Assembly (NCBI GenBank): GCA_903905585.1
Contig: CAIVHB010000167.1
Coordinates: forward strand, 1 to 46,300
DNA from: an uncultured Ferrovum sp.
GTDB lineage: Bacteria; Pseudomonadota; Gammaproteobacteria; Burkholderiales; Ferrovaceae
Length of the DNA stretch: 46,300 nucleotides
Reading direction: 5' to 3'
The notes below the pieces were generated by a model, which saw only the letters and a list, made by a program, of their open reading frames with translations, did no database searches and was not told where the DNA came from. Shown piece by piece: positions 8,359-17,651 of this stretch (positions within the stretch are counted from its first letter, which is position 1; every line of letters starts with the position of its first letter). A program made the translations under genes and the position numbers.

Positions 8359-8637
8359 ATGAAAGCAAGCTGGAATAACGTAGTCATCGCAGAGTCTGAT
8401 GTAACCGAAGTCGTTGAAGGAAAACATTATTTCCCCATCAGTGCATTAAATATGAACTACTTCAAAAAGTCAGACACAACAACTGTCTGCTCTTGGAAAG
8501 GAACGGCAAATTATTACACCGTCGAAGTGAATGGCAAATCTAACCCCGATGCAGCTTGGTACTACGCTGATCCTAAATCAGCTGCCAAGAACATCGCTGG
8601 TTATGTGGCTTTCTGGAAAGGTGTTGAGGTGAAATAA
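8359..8637 (+). CDS. DUF427 domain protein
   Basis: The 92-residue product is a single DUF427 domain. It has K-A-S-W-N-x-V-V-I-A-E-S at the N-terminus, V-E-G-K-H-Y-F-P, T-T-V-C-S-W-K-G-T-A-N-Y-Y, an A-A-W-Y-Y-A-D-P motif and a closing I-x-G-Y-V-A-F-W. The fold is a small beta barrel of unknown function that often sits next to photolyase genes, as here: the cryptochrome/photolyase start codon lies three bases after this stop. An AAGGA ribosome-binding site precedes the ATG. Co-transcription with two photolyase-type genes suggests a light- or flavin-related context, which is inference only. Confidence 0.88.
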   Translation: MKASWNNVVIAESDVTEVVEGKHYFPISALNMNYFKKSDTTTVCSWKGTANYYTVEVNGKSNPDAAWYYADPKSAAKNIAGYVAFWKGVEVK

Positions 8638-8640
8638 GCT

Positions 8641-10260
8641 TTGCAAGTTGTTTGGTTCAAACGTGATTTAAGAGTCTTTGATCATGCTCCCTTAGCCTCT
8701 GCGCTGAGGCAGGGAGCGGTTCTGCCCTTGGTGATCGATGAAGCCTCAATATTGTTCGCCCAAGACCAATCACTTCAGCATGGGCAATTTCGTGAAGAGT
8801 GTCTCGAAGAACTCAGGCGTGAATTACTCAAAATCGGAGCGATTCTGCATCGGGAGTGTGGAGAAGCGGTCCAAGTACTAGAAAAAATATGGACCACCCG
8901 GAAGTTCAGCCATCTTTGGAGCCATGAAGAAACAGGAAATGCGCTCACCTATCGACGCGATTTAGCAGTGAGAGCATGGTGTAAAACACGCAAGGTCGAA
9001 TGGATAGAATACCGGCAGTTTGGAGTCATTCGCAGACTCAAAAGCAGAGATGGTTGGTCAAACCAATGGGATATGCTGATGCGTTCACCCTGTATTTCCC
9101 CAATCCAACGTTTATCCGGAGTCGTTTTACCCAAATCCATTTATTCCGATGCGCATCCTTTCAAAAATTTTTCTGATGCATCCAAATGGACTTCACAGAC
9201 ACCCAAACGGTTTTCAGAAATTAAGGACAAACCGCAAAGGCAGCGAGGGGGGCGCAAAGCAGCTCTGATGTTACTCTCCAGCTTTTTAGAGGGACGTGGC
9301 GCCAATTATTCTAAAGGGATGTCCAGCCCCCTATCTGCTGAAATGGTCTGCTCACGTCTGAGCCCGCATCTCTCGCAGGGCACGGTTTCAATCAGAGAAA
9401 TCGTACATGCGCTTCAGGAAAAACGCGTAGAAATCGATACCCTCCCCATTCACCTCAAACCTAAAGGGATGGCGGGAGCCATGCGCGCATTCGAAAGCCG
9501 ACTCTATTGGCATTGCCATTTCATTCAAAAACTTGAGAGCCAGCCTAGTATTGAATTTGAAAATATTCATCGTGGCTTTGATGGTATGCGTGAAACGCAG
9601 TTTGATGCATCACGATTTCAGGCATGGAGTAAAGGTGAAACAGGCTACCCCATGATCGATGCTTGCATGCGCATGTTGGCACAAACAGGTTGGATCAACT
9701 TCAGGATGCGGGCCATGCTCGCTTCCTTCTCTGCTTACCAGCTCTGGCTTCACTGGCGAGAGCCTGCACTGCATTTAGCACGAGAATTTTTGGATTATGA
9801 ACCTGGCATTCACTATTCTCAAATTCAAATGCAAAGTGGTGTAACAGGAATCAACACGCCACGGATGTATAACCCAGTTAAGCAAGCGCGTGATCAAGAC
9901 CCTGATGGTATGTTTGTGAAACGTTGGATACCCGAATTGCAGTCGGTTCCTCATGATTGGATTTTTGAACCTTGGTTAATGCCGCCTAGCCTTCAAAACC
10001 GTTTTGGCTTGGTGCTGGATAAGGATTATCCAAGCCCCATCGTAGATCATGAAGTGGCTGCACGTGAGGCTAAGCAACGTTTAAGCTTATTTAGACAGGC
10101 AACTGACTTTCGCTCTACTGCAAAAAAAGTGTTGTCTCGACACGGGAGTCGCCAATCAAATGATCGCAATGTGACAGAGAGAAAGAAAAAAACACCCTCT
10201 ACCACTTCGTCCAAAGCAATATCTAAACGGGACACTCAAGGCACTTTCGATTTTGGCTAA
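8641..10260 (+). CDS. Divergent cryptochrome/photolyase-family flavoprotein
   Basis: The 539-residue product starts at TTG with GAGGTGA about ten bases upstream. The N-terminal alpha/beta antenna domain is clear (V-V-W-F-K-R-D-L-R-V-F-D-H at residues 3-15). The C-terminal FAD domain has T-G-Y-P-M-I-D-A-C-M-R-M-L near residue 333. Two class I CPD-photolyase landmarks are altered: the usual H-N-R becomes N-F-R, and the D-G-D-L-A-S-N-x-x-x-W-Q-W segment is replaced by D-Y-E-P-G-I-H-Y-S-Q-I-Q-M-Q-S-G around residues 385-400. The last 60 residues are basic and low in complexity. It belongs to the superfamily and probably binds FAD, but whether it repairs DNA or senses light cannot be decided. It overlaps the next photolyase gene by eight bases. 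Confidence 0.88.
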   Translation: MQVVWFKRDLRVFDHAPLASALRQGAVLPLVIDEASILFAQDQSLQHGQFREECLEELRRELLKIGAILHRECGEAVQVLEKIWTTRKFSHLWSHEETGNALTYRRDLAVRAWCKTRKVEWIEYRQFGVIRRLKSRDGWSNQWDMLMRSPCISPIQRLSGVVLPKSIYSDAHPFKNFSDASKWTSQTPKRFSEIKDKPQRQRGGRKAALMLLSSFLEGRGANYSKGMSSPLSAEMVCSRLSPHLSQGTVSIREIVHALQEKRVEIDTLPIHLKPKGMAGAMRAFESRLYWHCHFIQKLESQPSIEFENIHRGFDGMRETQFDASRFQAWSKGETGYPMIDACMRMLAQTGWINFRMRAMLASFSAYQLWLHWREPALHLAREFLDYEPGIHYSQIQMQSGVTGINTPRMYNPVKQARDQDPDGMFVKRWIPELQSVPHDWIFEPWLMPPSLQNRFGLVLDKDYPSPIVDHEVAAREAKQRLSLFRQATDFRSTAKKVLSRHGSRQSNDRNVTERKKKTPSTTSSKAISKRDTQGTFDFG

Positions 10261-11809
10261 CTCTAAAAGTACTTCAAAACTCATCTTGATCCTGGGTGAT
10301 CAACTCAGTCTAGGTTCTCCCTGCCTTAAAGAAATCAATACAGCTCAAGATCGTGTGTTGATGATTGAAGCAGCGGAAGAATCCACAACGGTCTGGTCCA
10401 GCAAGCAACGCATCGTAGTATTCCTCTCAGCGATGCGACATTTTTCAGAGAAGCTTAAAACGCTAGGTTTTCCGGTTGAATATTTATCACTCCAAAACCC
10501 CTTGTATGCGGGAGATCGCATCGTTGAACGCCTAGAATCCTTCATCGTATCTTTTCATCCCGCCAAGGTACTGATGCTTGAAGCAGGTGAATGGCGATTG
10601 GGCCAAGAGATTTCTGCTCTTTGTAAGAAACACGATCTTCCTTTGAGTGTGATCGAGGATTCACATTTTTTATGTTCGCATCAAGACTTTCAGGCATTTG
10701 CGAAAGGCAAAAAACGCATCATTATGGAAAACTTTTATCGCACGATGCGGCGTCGTGAAAACGTGCTCATGAATGGCGAAGAACCCATAGGCGGTGAATG
10801 GAACTTCGATAGCGAAAACCGTAAATCCTTTGGTAGCAAAGGCCCACAAGGCATTCAAGATCCGATTCGATTTCCTCCTGACCGCATCACCCAACAGGTC
10901 ATCGAAGAAGTCTCGCAGCGTTTTGCAGATCACCCAGGAACGCTGAATCACTTTGGGTGGCCCGTGACACGTGAGGATGCCTTGGTGGCCCTCAATGACT
11001 TTATTCAACACCGCTTACTCACCTTTGGCACACACCAAGATGCCATGTGGACGGATCAGGCCTTCCTCTCGCATGCACTCATCGGTTCCTCACTCAATCT
11101 TAAATTGCTTGATCCGCGTGAAGTCATTCAAGCTGCTGAAGCTGCCTACCAGAAGGGTTCAGCCTCTATTCAGGCAGTGGAAGGCTTTATTCGGCAAATC
11201 TTAGGTTGGCGTGAATTTATTCGGGGCATGTATTGGCTCGATATGCCCGCAATGAAAGAGGCCAATCATTTTGACCATCATCATCCATTACCTGCGTGGT
11301 TCTGGACGGGCAATACTCAAATGCGGTGCATGAATGAAGTCATTACCAGCACTATAGCCCAGGGCTATGCCCACCACATACAACGTCTGATGGTGCTTGG
11401 GCTGTTTGGCCTGGTAGCAGAAATTAACCCCAAAGAAGTATCGGATTGGTTTTTATCGGTGTATGTCGATGCAGTAGAGTGGGTAGAACTCCCCAATGTG
11501 ATGGGCATGGCACTGTTTGCCAATGGCGGACGCTTTACTAGCAAACCCTATGTGGCTAGCGGTGCGTATATCCATCGCATGAGCAATTACTGCAAACAAT
11601 GCCCCTACCAGCCTGAGCAAAAAGTGGGAGAACAAGCGTGCCCCATCACCCAACTGTATTGGAATTTTCTGGACAAACACGAGCAAGACTTCGCTTCTAA
11701 TCCGCGTACTTCGCTGATGATTAAAAACCTTCAACGCATTGAGCCTTCAGTGCGCGAGCAAATAAAGAACGAGGCAGAAATCATTCTCAACAATTTAAAC
11801 GCACGGTAA
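10253..11809 (+). CDS. phrB: Iron-sulfur bacterial cryptochrome/photolyase, (6-4)-photolyase type
   Basis: The 518-residue product belongs to the FeS-BCP/CryPro group typified by Agrobacterium PhrB, a (6-4) photolyase. Four cysteines occur at 359, 447, 450 and 463; the spacing 88-3-13 is identical to the [4Fe-4S] ligands of Agrobacterium PhrB (350, 438, 441, 454). The N-terminal antenna domain begins L-I-L-I-L-G-D-Q-L-S. The FAD domain holds G-W-R-E-F-I-R-G-M-Y-W and N-x-M-G-M-A-L-F-A-N-G-G-R-F-T-S-K-P-Y-V-A-S-G-A-Y-I. It should repair UV (6-4) lesions using blue light. The TTG start at 10253 overlaps the preceding gene, showing co-translation of two light-dependent flavoproteins. Confidence 0.93.
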   Translation: MANSKSTSKLILILGDQLSLGSPCLKEINTAQDRVLMIEAAEESTTVWSSKQRIVVFLSAMRHFSEKLKTLGFPVEYLSLQNPLYAGDRIVERLESFIVSFHPAKVLMLEAGEWRLGQEISALCKKHDLPLSVIEDSHFLCSHQDFQAFAKGKKRIIMENFYRTMRRRENVLMNGEEPIGGEWNFDSENRKSFGSKGPQGIQDPIRFPPDRITQQVIEEVSQRFADHPGTLNHFGWPVTREDALVALNDFIQHRLLTFGTHQDAMWTDQAFLSHALIGSSLNLKLLDPREVIQAAEAAYQKGSASIQAVEGFIRQILGWREFIRGMYWLDMPAMKEANHFDHHHPLPAWFWTGNTQMRCMNEVITSTIAQGYAHHIQRLMVLGLFGLVAEINPKEVSDWFLSVYVDAVEWVELPNVMGMALFANGGRFTSKPYVASGAYIHRMSNYCKQCPYQPEQKVGEQACPITQLYWNFLDKHEQDFASNPRTSLMIKNLQRIEPSVREQIKNEAEIILNNLNAR

Positions 11810-11826
11810 TCCTACTTCAGGTATCA

Positions 11827-12411
11827 CTAGATCAGATCCTCAATCAATGAAGCTAAAGTCTCAGGCTCAAGGCTGCCCACATGCATCGGGTATTCGGGGT
11901 GATAGCACCCCACCATGATCTGGGCGCCGGCTTTCAGTGACTGCCTTGCCGCTAGGGGTAACTCAAAGCGCAAAAAGTGAACAGCAGCAGTCTTGTCTTC
12001 TTCCACATAATCCATGTCTTCATCGGCAACCGCATAGATACGGGGTTGCCCCTCGACTTGAATGAAGACCTGTTTTTCCACTCCCTTCATGCGTTTTAGG
12101 ATGTCTATGCGATCAGGGCGACCTGGATATTCCAACAACATGGAAGCTTTGAGATTAGACCCTGTTGGAACCAATGCCTTCACAGAATCTATTTCATCTT
12201 GAATCTTTTGTGGATCAATCAGATTTTTGATTCGCACCATCTCTAACACTTGGTAACGCACCAAAAACTCGTTTTCAAAATCTAGCTTCATGTGCTCTCC
12301 CAACATCACTGTTCTTTGCTTTCTGAGCGCGATCGCTTTCTTGCGCATCTCAGGGCGCACAGTTTCATAGATTTGTAAGGTCAAGAGATTCTGGGGAGTG
12401 ATGGAAGACAT
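11827..12411 (-). CDS. DUF3501 family protein
   Basis: The 194-residue product fits DUF3501: an early E-T-V-R-P-E-M-R-K-K-A-I-A-L-R-K-Q-R, then F-E-N-E-F-L-V-R-Y-Q-V-L-E-M-V-R-I, and a C-terminal V-H-F-L-R-F-E-L-P and H-P-E-Y-P. No enzymatic function is established. The family often occurs beside rubrerythrin-like and FAD/Fe-S oxidoreductase genes, but here it stands alone, convergent with the photolyase gene with only 17 bases between stop codons. There is no signal peptide or membrane segment, so it is probably cytoplasmic. Confidence 0.85.
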   Translation of the reverse strand: MSSITPQNLLTLQIYETVRPEMRKKAIALRKQRTVMLGEHMKLDFENEFLVRYQVLEMVRIKNLIDPQKIQDEIDSVKALVPTGSNLKASMLLEYPGRPDRIDILKRMKGVEKQVFIQVEGQPRIYAVADEDMDYVEEDKTAAVHFLRFELPLAARQSLKAGAQIMVGCYHPEYPMHVGSLEPETLASLIEDLI

Positions 12412-12625
12412 AGATGTGCGCGCTTATTTTTCAATTAAGCTTTAGATTCTAAGAAGTTTAACCGCATATTAAGAATAGTAAAGTTGGAGTTTTGAACTTG
12501 ATAGGCTCTCAAATGATAACCTTCTGGATGAGATGCGCCACGAGAACAAGACTTTTATTCAAAACACCTATTTTGCAAACAATCCTTTGTGCACCACTCT
12601 TCTGATTACTTATTGAATATCGCTC

Positions 12626-14824
12626 ATGGAAATCAAGGTTAACTTTCTCGATAAGCTGCGTCTTGAAGCCAAGTTCGATGACTTCACGGTCATTGCCGAT
12701 CAGCCGATTCGTTATAAAGGGGATGGCTCAGCCCCCGGTCCCTTCGATTATTTTTTGGCCTCATCGGCTTTATGTGCAGCCTACTTTGTAAAGTTGTACT
12801 GCGATACGCGCAAGATCTCCACCGAACATATTCGCCTCTCGCAAAATAACATTGTAGATGCGGAGAACCGTTATCAGCAGACCTTCAAGATTCAAGTTGA
12901 GTTACCGGCAGACATTTCTGAATCAGATCGTCGAGGCATTGTGAATGCGATCGAGCGCTGCTCTGTGAAAAAGGTAGTGCAAGCCGGTCCTGAGTTTGTC
13001 ATTGAAGAAGTGGCGAGTTTGGACGCCGATGCACAGGCTTTGCTGAGCCTACCAGCATCGTCTGAGGCCCAAACCTATATCGCAGGGAAAGATCTCCCAC
13101 TCGAGCAAACCATCGCAAACATGTCAGGCATTTTGGCGAACTTGGGCATCAAAATTGAAATTGCGTCGTGGCGCAACCTCATTCCCCATGTATGGTCCTT
13201 GCATATCCGCGATGCGCGCGCGCCGATGTGTTTTACCAACGGCAAGGGCGCGACAAAAGAGAGCGCCTTGGCATCCGCTTTGGGAGAATACATCGAGCGG
13301 CTCAATAACAACCATTTCTATGCGGGTGTTTTTTGGGGCGAAGAGATTGCCCATGCCGATTTTGTGCATTATCCCAATGAACGCTGGTTCAAGCCGGGCA
13401 AAAAGGATGCGCTCCCAGCGGAAATCCTGGATGCGTACTGTTTGAACATCTACAACCCTGATGGCGAATTACGTACTTCGCATTTGATCGACACCAATTC
13501 AGGCAATGTGCAGCGCGGTATCTGTGCTCTCCCTTTTACGAGGCACTCAGATGGCGCCGTCGTCTATTTCCCATCCAACCTGATTGAAAACCTATTCGTC
13601 AGTAACGGAATGAGTGCGGGGAATACACTGGCCGAAGCGCAGGTGCAATGCCTCTCAGAAATTTTTGAGCGGGCGGTGAAGCGTGAAATCCTGGAAGGTG
13701 AAATTGCTTTACCCGATGTGCCGCAAGCGGTACTGGCGAAATATCCCAGCATCCTAGCCGGCATTCAAGGACTAGAAGAACAAGGTTTTCCAGTATTGGT
13801 CAAAGACGCCTCTCTGGGCGGAGCGTATCCCGTGATGTGCGTCACGTTGATGAATCCTCGCACCGGCGGTGTCTTTGCCTCGTTCGGCGCACACCCCAGC
13901 TTTGCAGTCGCACTAGAGCGCAGCCTGACGGAATTGCTGCAAGGTCGCAGCTTTGAAGGCCTGAACGATTTACCCCAGCCCAGCTTTGAAAGCAACGCGG
14001 TGACTGAGCCCAATAATTTTGTAGAACATTTTATCGATTCCAGCGGCATCGTGTCGTGGCGGTTTTTTAGCACCAAAGCAGACTTCGAATTTGTTGAATG
14101 GGATTTTACCGCCCAAGGCGAACACGCTAATGTTGAGGAAGCTAAAGCCCTGTTGGGCATTCTCGAGGACATGGGCAAAGAAGTGTATAGAGCAACCTAT
14201 GATCAGTTGGGTGCCATCGCCTGCCGGATTTTAGTGCCCGGTTATTCTGAGATTTACCCCATAGAAGATTTGATCTGGGATAACACCAACAAGGCACTCT
14301 TATTCCGCGCCGATATTTTGAACTTGCATCGCTTGGATGATGCCTGCCTGGCTGCACTGCTGGAGCGCTTAGAAAATAATGAGCTGGATGACTACTCTGA
14401 TATTGCCACTTTGATCGGTATTGAATTTGATGAGAATACCGCTTGGGGTAAATTGACCGTTCTCGAGTTAAAGCTATTGATTCATCTTGCCCTACAGCAA
14501 TTTGAAGAAGCGCTCGAGCGCGTAGGGGCCTTCTTGCAATACAACGACAATACGGTAGAGCGCGGATTGTTTTACCAAGCCTTGAAAGTGGTACTAGAAG
14601 TGCAGCTGAATGAAGACTTAGAACTACAAGATTACGTGGTGAACTTTAGAAGAATGTTTGGCAACGCTCGAATGGATGCAGCCCTAGGATCCGTAGAAGG
14701 CAGTATACGCTTCTTCGGTTTGTCCCCTACCAGCATGAAACTAGAGGGGCTGGATCGGCACCACCGCCTCATCGATAGCTATAAGAAGTTGCATGTGGCT
14801 CGAGCGAACGCCGTATCGCGCTGA
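12626..14824 (+). CDS. ycaO: OsmC-YcaO fusion protein
   Basis: The 732-residue protein fuses two domains. Residues about 1-140 form an OsmC-type peroxidase-like domain, and both family cysteines are present (Cys50 in S-S-A-L-C, Cys112 in I-E-R-C-S). Residues about 165-570 form a YcaO ATP-dependent domain with the Mg-ATP-binding helix E-A-Q-V-Q-C-L-S-E-I-F-E-R. The C-terminal part resembles the helical TPR-like extension of E. coli YcaO. E. coli YcaO enhances RimO-dependent beta-methylthiolation of ribosomal protein S12; YcaO enzymes in general activate backbone amides with ATP. No RiPP precursor or partner gene is adjacent, so a housekeeping role is more likely. It is a known architecture in proteobacteria and is convergent with umuC. 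Confidence 0.92.
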   Translation: MEIKVNFLDKLRLEAKFDDFTVIADQPIRYKGDGSAPGPFDYFLASSALCAAYFVKLYCDTRKISTEHIRLSQNNIVDAENRYQQTFKIQVELPADISESDRRGIVNAIERCSVKKVVQAGPEFVIEEVASLDADAQALLSLPASSEAQTYIAGKDLPLEQTIANMSGILANLGIKIEIASWRNLIPHVWSLHIRDARAPMCFTNGKGATKESALASALGEYIERLNNNHFYAGVFWGEEIAHADFVHYPNERWFKPGKKDALPAEILDAYCLNIYNPDGELRTSHLIDTNSGNVQRGICALPFTRHSDGAVVYFPSNLIENLFVSNGMSAGNTLAEAQVQCLSEIFERAVKREILEGEIALPDVPQAVLAKYPSILAGIQGLEEQGFPVLVKDASLGGAYPVMCVTLMNPRTGGVFASFGAHPSFAVALERSLTELLQGRSFEGLNDLPQPSFESNAVTEPNNFVEHFIDSSGIVSWRFFSTKADFEFVEWDFTAQGEHANVEEAKALLGILEDMGKEVYRATYDQLGAIACRILVPGYSEIYPIEDLIWDNTNKALLFRADILNLHRLDDACLAALLERLENNELDDYSDIATLIGIEFDENTAWGKLTVLELKLLIHLALQQFEEALERVGAFLQYNDNTVERGLFYQALKVVLEVQLNEDLELQDYVVNFRRMFGNARMDAALGSVEGSIRFFGLSPTSMKLEGLDRHHRLIDSYKKLHVARANAVSR

Positions 14825-14836
14825 TCCACTCTCTAC

Positions 14837-16114
14837 CTAAGTAACCTGTGGAAGTTCGCTCCAAGCAGTGGTATAGCGCGGCGAAAGATTGCCTCGATTC
14901 ATTTTCCAAATCCCTTCCGCCTGTTCTGATGCTGTGCGAAGTGTTCCCCTACCCCATCGTTGATTGATGCGATCCATGATGCCCATCAAGGTATCTGAAC
15001 GCTCTGAGTCCTCCATCGAACCAAATAGATCAGCTTGGACAAGCGCGGTGGGCCGTATTTCAGATAACATCACCCCTGCCTTTGCATAGGCGAATCCCCT
15101 GCGGTAAATTCTGCGTAAGCCCCTACCCGCCCATTTCACCAACTCGCGGGTATCTTGCGTCGCTTCAGGTAAAGGAATCGTAATGGAGCGCTGGTATTGA
15201 GGCTCTTTTAAAGCAAAGGGATTGGTTCGGATAAAAAGGGTCAACGCCCCTGCCACAGAATCTTGCGAACGTAGTTTTTCTGCGGCACGCGTAGCATGAA
15301 AAGCCAGCGCGTCGGCCAAGTGTTCAAATGCACCAATACGCTGGCCAAACGAACGGCTAGAGACAATCTGCTTTTTATCGGGGGTAGTCTCTTCCAGTTC
15401 TAGGCAAGCAATCCCTTTTAACTCCATCACGGTACGTTCTAGCACCACCGAAAATCGCGCCCTCATCCTGCCAGGATCGGCATTGCGTAAATCTTGCACG
15501 GTATGAATGCCCATTTTTTCTAGTCTCGGGGCCAGTCTAGATCCTACGCCCCAAGTTTCACCTACCTTAATTTTGGCTAATAGCGCGCTGAAGTCTGCGG
15601 GGGGGATGGTGGTGAAATCACACACGCCCGCCGTTCCTGCATGCCCCTTCTTGGCGCAATGATTGGCGAGCTTCGCCAAAGTTTTGGTTTCAGCAATCCC
15701 TACGCAAACTGCCAGCCCCAGCCAATCCTGCACACGTTGCTTAATCTCTGTACCGTAGGTTTCAAAACCTCTGGCAGCAAAGCCATCCAAAGACAGAAAG
15801 CTCTCATCAATCGAATACACCTCCACATGGGGTGAAAACCCCTCAAGCACCTCGACGACCCGATTGCTCATATCGGCGTACAAGGCATAGTTGGAAGACA
15901 TGGCTTGAATGCCAAATTGCTTGGCTTCATCTCGTATCTTGAACCATGGAACACCCATCGGAATACCCAAGGCCTTGACCTCTGCACTCCGTGCCACCAC
16001 ACAGCCGTCGTTATTCGACAACACGACCAAAGGCACTCCTTCGAGCTTGGGGTCGAAGAGCTTCTCACACGAAGCATAGAAATTATTGCAATCCACCAGC
16101 GCAAATACGGTCAC
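14837..16114 (-). CDS. umuC: UmuC, catalytic subunit of DNA polymerase V (Y family)
   Basis: The 425-residue product is full length for UmuC. The palm begins [14 protein letters not shown]; the second metal site is [19 protein letters not shown] and the UmuC C-terminal region follow. With cleaved UmuD it performs error-prone translesion synthesis during the SOS response. Its ATG overlaps the umuD stop by four bases, the usual umuDC operon. Transcription should be under the LexA box upstream of umuD. Confidence 0.97.
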   Translation of the reverse strand: MTVFALVDCNNFYASCEKLFDPKLEGVPLVVLSNNDGCVVARSAEVKALGIPMGVPWFKIRDEAKQFGIQAMSSNYALYADMSNRVVEVLEGFSPHVEVYSIDESFLSLDGFAARGFETYGTEIKQRVQDWLGLAVCVGIAETKTLAKLANHCAKKGHAGTAGVCDFTTIPPADFSALLAKIKVGETWGVGSRLAPRLEKMGIHTVQDLRNADPGRMRARFSVVLERTVMELKGIACLELEETTPDKKQIVSSRSFGQRIGAFEHLADALAFHATRAAEKLRSQDSVAGALTLFIRTNPFALKEPQYQRSITIPLPEATQDTRELVKWAGRGLRRIYRRGFAYAKAGVMLSEIRPTALVQADLFGSMEDSERSDTLMGIMDRINQRWGRGTLRTASEQAEGIWKMNRGNLSPRYTTAWSELPQVT

Positions 16115-16581
16115 GCCGGAAGCCGCCTGAATTTTCCGATCACCACCCCCCAGACCAGTAATTCGCAGCCTTCTGTGATGTTCAGTGGGGGGTATAAGGG
16201 GTTAGCAGAAACCAGCGCTACCCCTTCTCCTTCAGTGATCTGAAGACATTTCACCAGCCGTTCACCATTTACAAATGCAATCACGATGCTGCCATGCGTG
16301 GCCGTCACGCTACGATCTACCACGAGCAAGTCTCCATCAAATATCTGGGCGCCTTCCATGCTGTCGCCCTGCACCGTAAAAAAGAAAGTGCTGACAGGGT
16401 TACGAACCAGATATTCATTGATATCCAGCTGTCCGTCCTCGTAGCCCGCTGCGGGAGAAGGAAATCCAGCGGGTACTTTGATCTGATCGAACCGAAGCCA
16501 CAGGCGTGGAGCATTCTCGCGCGCCTTGCGCAGCGGGGGCAAAGCAGGATCTGCAGGGATTAGGGAGTCAAGCTCAAACAT
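16111..16581 (-). CDS. umuD: UmuD, SOS-cleaved polymerase V subunit
   Basis: This is a LexA/UmuD-type S24 self-cleaving protein. Counting from the ATG at 16581, the cleavage site is Ala45-Gly46 (P-A-A-G-Y), the serine nucleophile is Ser74 (G-D-S-M-E-G-A) and the lysine is Lys111 (E-R-L-V-K). RecA filaments trigger cleavage to UmuD', which joins UmuC to form Pol V. An in-frame TTG two codons upstream (16587) is also possible and has slightly better spacing to a GGAAAG motif. A perfect LexA box lies about 28 bases upstream of the start. Confidence 0.96.
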   Translation of the reverse strand: MFELDSLIPADPALPPLRKARENAPRLWLRFDQIKVPAGFPSPAAGYEDGQLDINEYLVRNPVSTFFFTVQGDSMEGAQIFDGDLLVVDRSVTATHGSIVIAFVNGERLVKCLQITEGEGVALVSANPLYPPLNITEGCELLVWGVVIGKFRRLPA

Positions 16582-16608
16582 AGCCAAGAAATGCTCTTTC
16601 CTTAAATA

Positions 16609-16624
16609 CTGTAAATATATACAG
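16609..16624 (-). promoter_or_regulatory. LexA (SOS) box controlling umuDC
   Basis: The sequence CTGTAAATATATACAG fits the consensus CTGT-N8-ACAG perfectly, and the palindrome extends outward (AATACTGT...ACAGTATT). It lies 28 bases upstream of the umuD start, overlapping the likely promoter. LexA binding here would repress umuDC until DNA damage. Confidence 0.93.
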
Positions 16625-16753
16625 TATTTATCCCTTGATCCATACTAAATTTCAGTACAAGGCACGAAAACCCAAGCGGTCGATGGAGTTAATTTAATCC
16701 GATCACAGGCAAATAGCGTCTGCGAGGTCAGCCCGCGTATTGTGTAAGTATTG

Positions 16754-17647
16754 TTATAGGGTTGATGCCTTCCCTAAAACTTGGTTTTTCTTTTCTATTA
16801 AGTGCCAAATAAAGGGCGTAAAAATCAATTCCATAGAAAGAGGCATTTTTCCACCGGGGACTACAATCGTGTTTGCTCTGGACATAAAACTATCGTCAAT
16901 CATTTTGAGCAAATAAGGGAAATCAATATTTTTGGGGTCTGCGAAACGGATCACTACCATGCTCTCATCCGCGGTGGGGATATCCCTCGCAATAAACGGA
17001 TTAGAAGTATCGACCATGGGTACGCGTTGAAAATTCACATGGGTACGTGAAAACTGCGGAACGATGTAGTTCACATAATCAGGCATTCTTCGCAGAATCG
17101 TATTGGCCACCGCCTCGGTACTATAACCGCGTAGATTTTTATCTCTCCAGAGCTTTTGAATCCACTCTAGGTTGATCACGGGCACCACGCCCACCAGCAG
17201 ATCAGGGTATTGGGCAATATTGTGATCAGGGGTAACAACAGCCCCATGTAACCCCTCATAGAACAGAATGTCTGTGTCGGATTCAAGATCTTTCCAAGGC
17301 GTGAAGGTACCGGGCTCCTGATGATACAAAGCCGCATCTTCTATATTGTGAAGATATTTGCGGGCTTTACCTTGTCCAGTTTCAGAATAGGTTTTAAAGA
17401 GCTGTTCTATTTCTGAAAATAAGTTATTTTCCGATCCGAAATGGCTAAAGTTTTTATTGCCACATTTCTCTGCCTCAGCTTGCTGCACCTCCATCTCTGA
17501 TCGATTAAAGCGATGAAAGCTATCCCCTTCAATGATTGCTGCCTTAACACGCTCTCGACGAAAAATATTCGAGAAGGTACTCGTGACGGTAGAGGTACCA
17601 GCACCGGAAGAACCGGTGATGGCAATGATCGGATGACGAACTGACAT
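16754..17647 (-). CDS. prkB: Phosphoribulokinase (bacterial class I)
   Basis: The 297-residue product matches bacterial octameric phosphoribulokinase in length and motifs: P-loop G-S-S-G-A-G-T-S-T (residues 12-20), catalytic E-G-D-S-F-H-R-F, F-Y-E-G-L-H-G, and R-R-M-P-D-Y-V-N-Y-I-x-P-Q-F-S-R-T-H-V-N-F-Q-R-V-P. It phosphorylates ribulose 5-phosphate to ribulose 1,5-bisphosphate, the Calvin-cycle CO2 acceptor. No RuBisCO or other cbb gene is in the window; enterobacteria also carry prkB without RuBisCO, so autotrophy is not proven. The gene starts four bases after the peroxiredoxin stop, so the two probably share a transcript. Confidence 0.93.
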   Translation of the reverse strand: MSVRHPIIAITGSSGAGTSTVTSTFSNIFRRERVKAAIIEGDSFHRFNRSEMEVQQAEAEKCGNKNFSHFGSENNLFSEIEQLFKTYSETGQGKARKYLHNIEDAALYHQEPGTFTPWKDLESDTDILFYEGLHGAVVTPDHNIAQYPDLLVGVVPVINLEWIQKLWRDKNLRGYSTEAVANTILRRMPDYVNYIVPQFSRTHVNFQRVPMVDTSNPFIARDIPTADESMVVIRFADPKNIDFPYLLKMIDDSFMSRANTIVVPGGKMPLSMELIFTPFIWHLIEKKNQVLGKASTL

Positions 17648-17651
17648 AAAT

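Noticed and set aside
8200-8427. Minus-strand open frame upstream of the truncated PatB/MalY gene
   Set aside because: It does not encode the missing N-terminal half of that enzyme and overlaps the DUF427 gene; it is a shadow frame.
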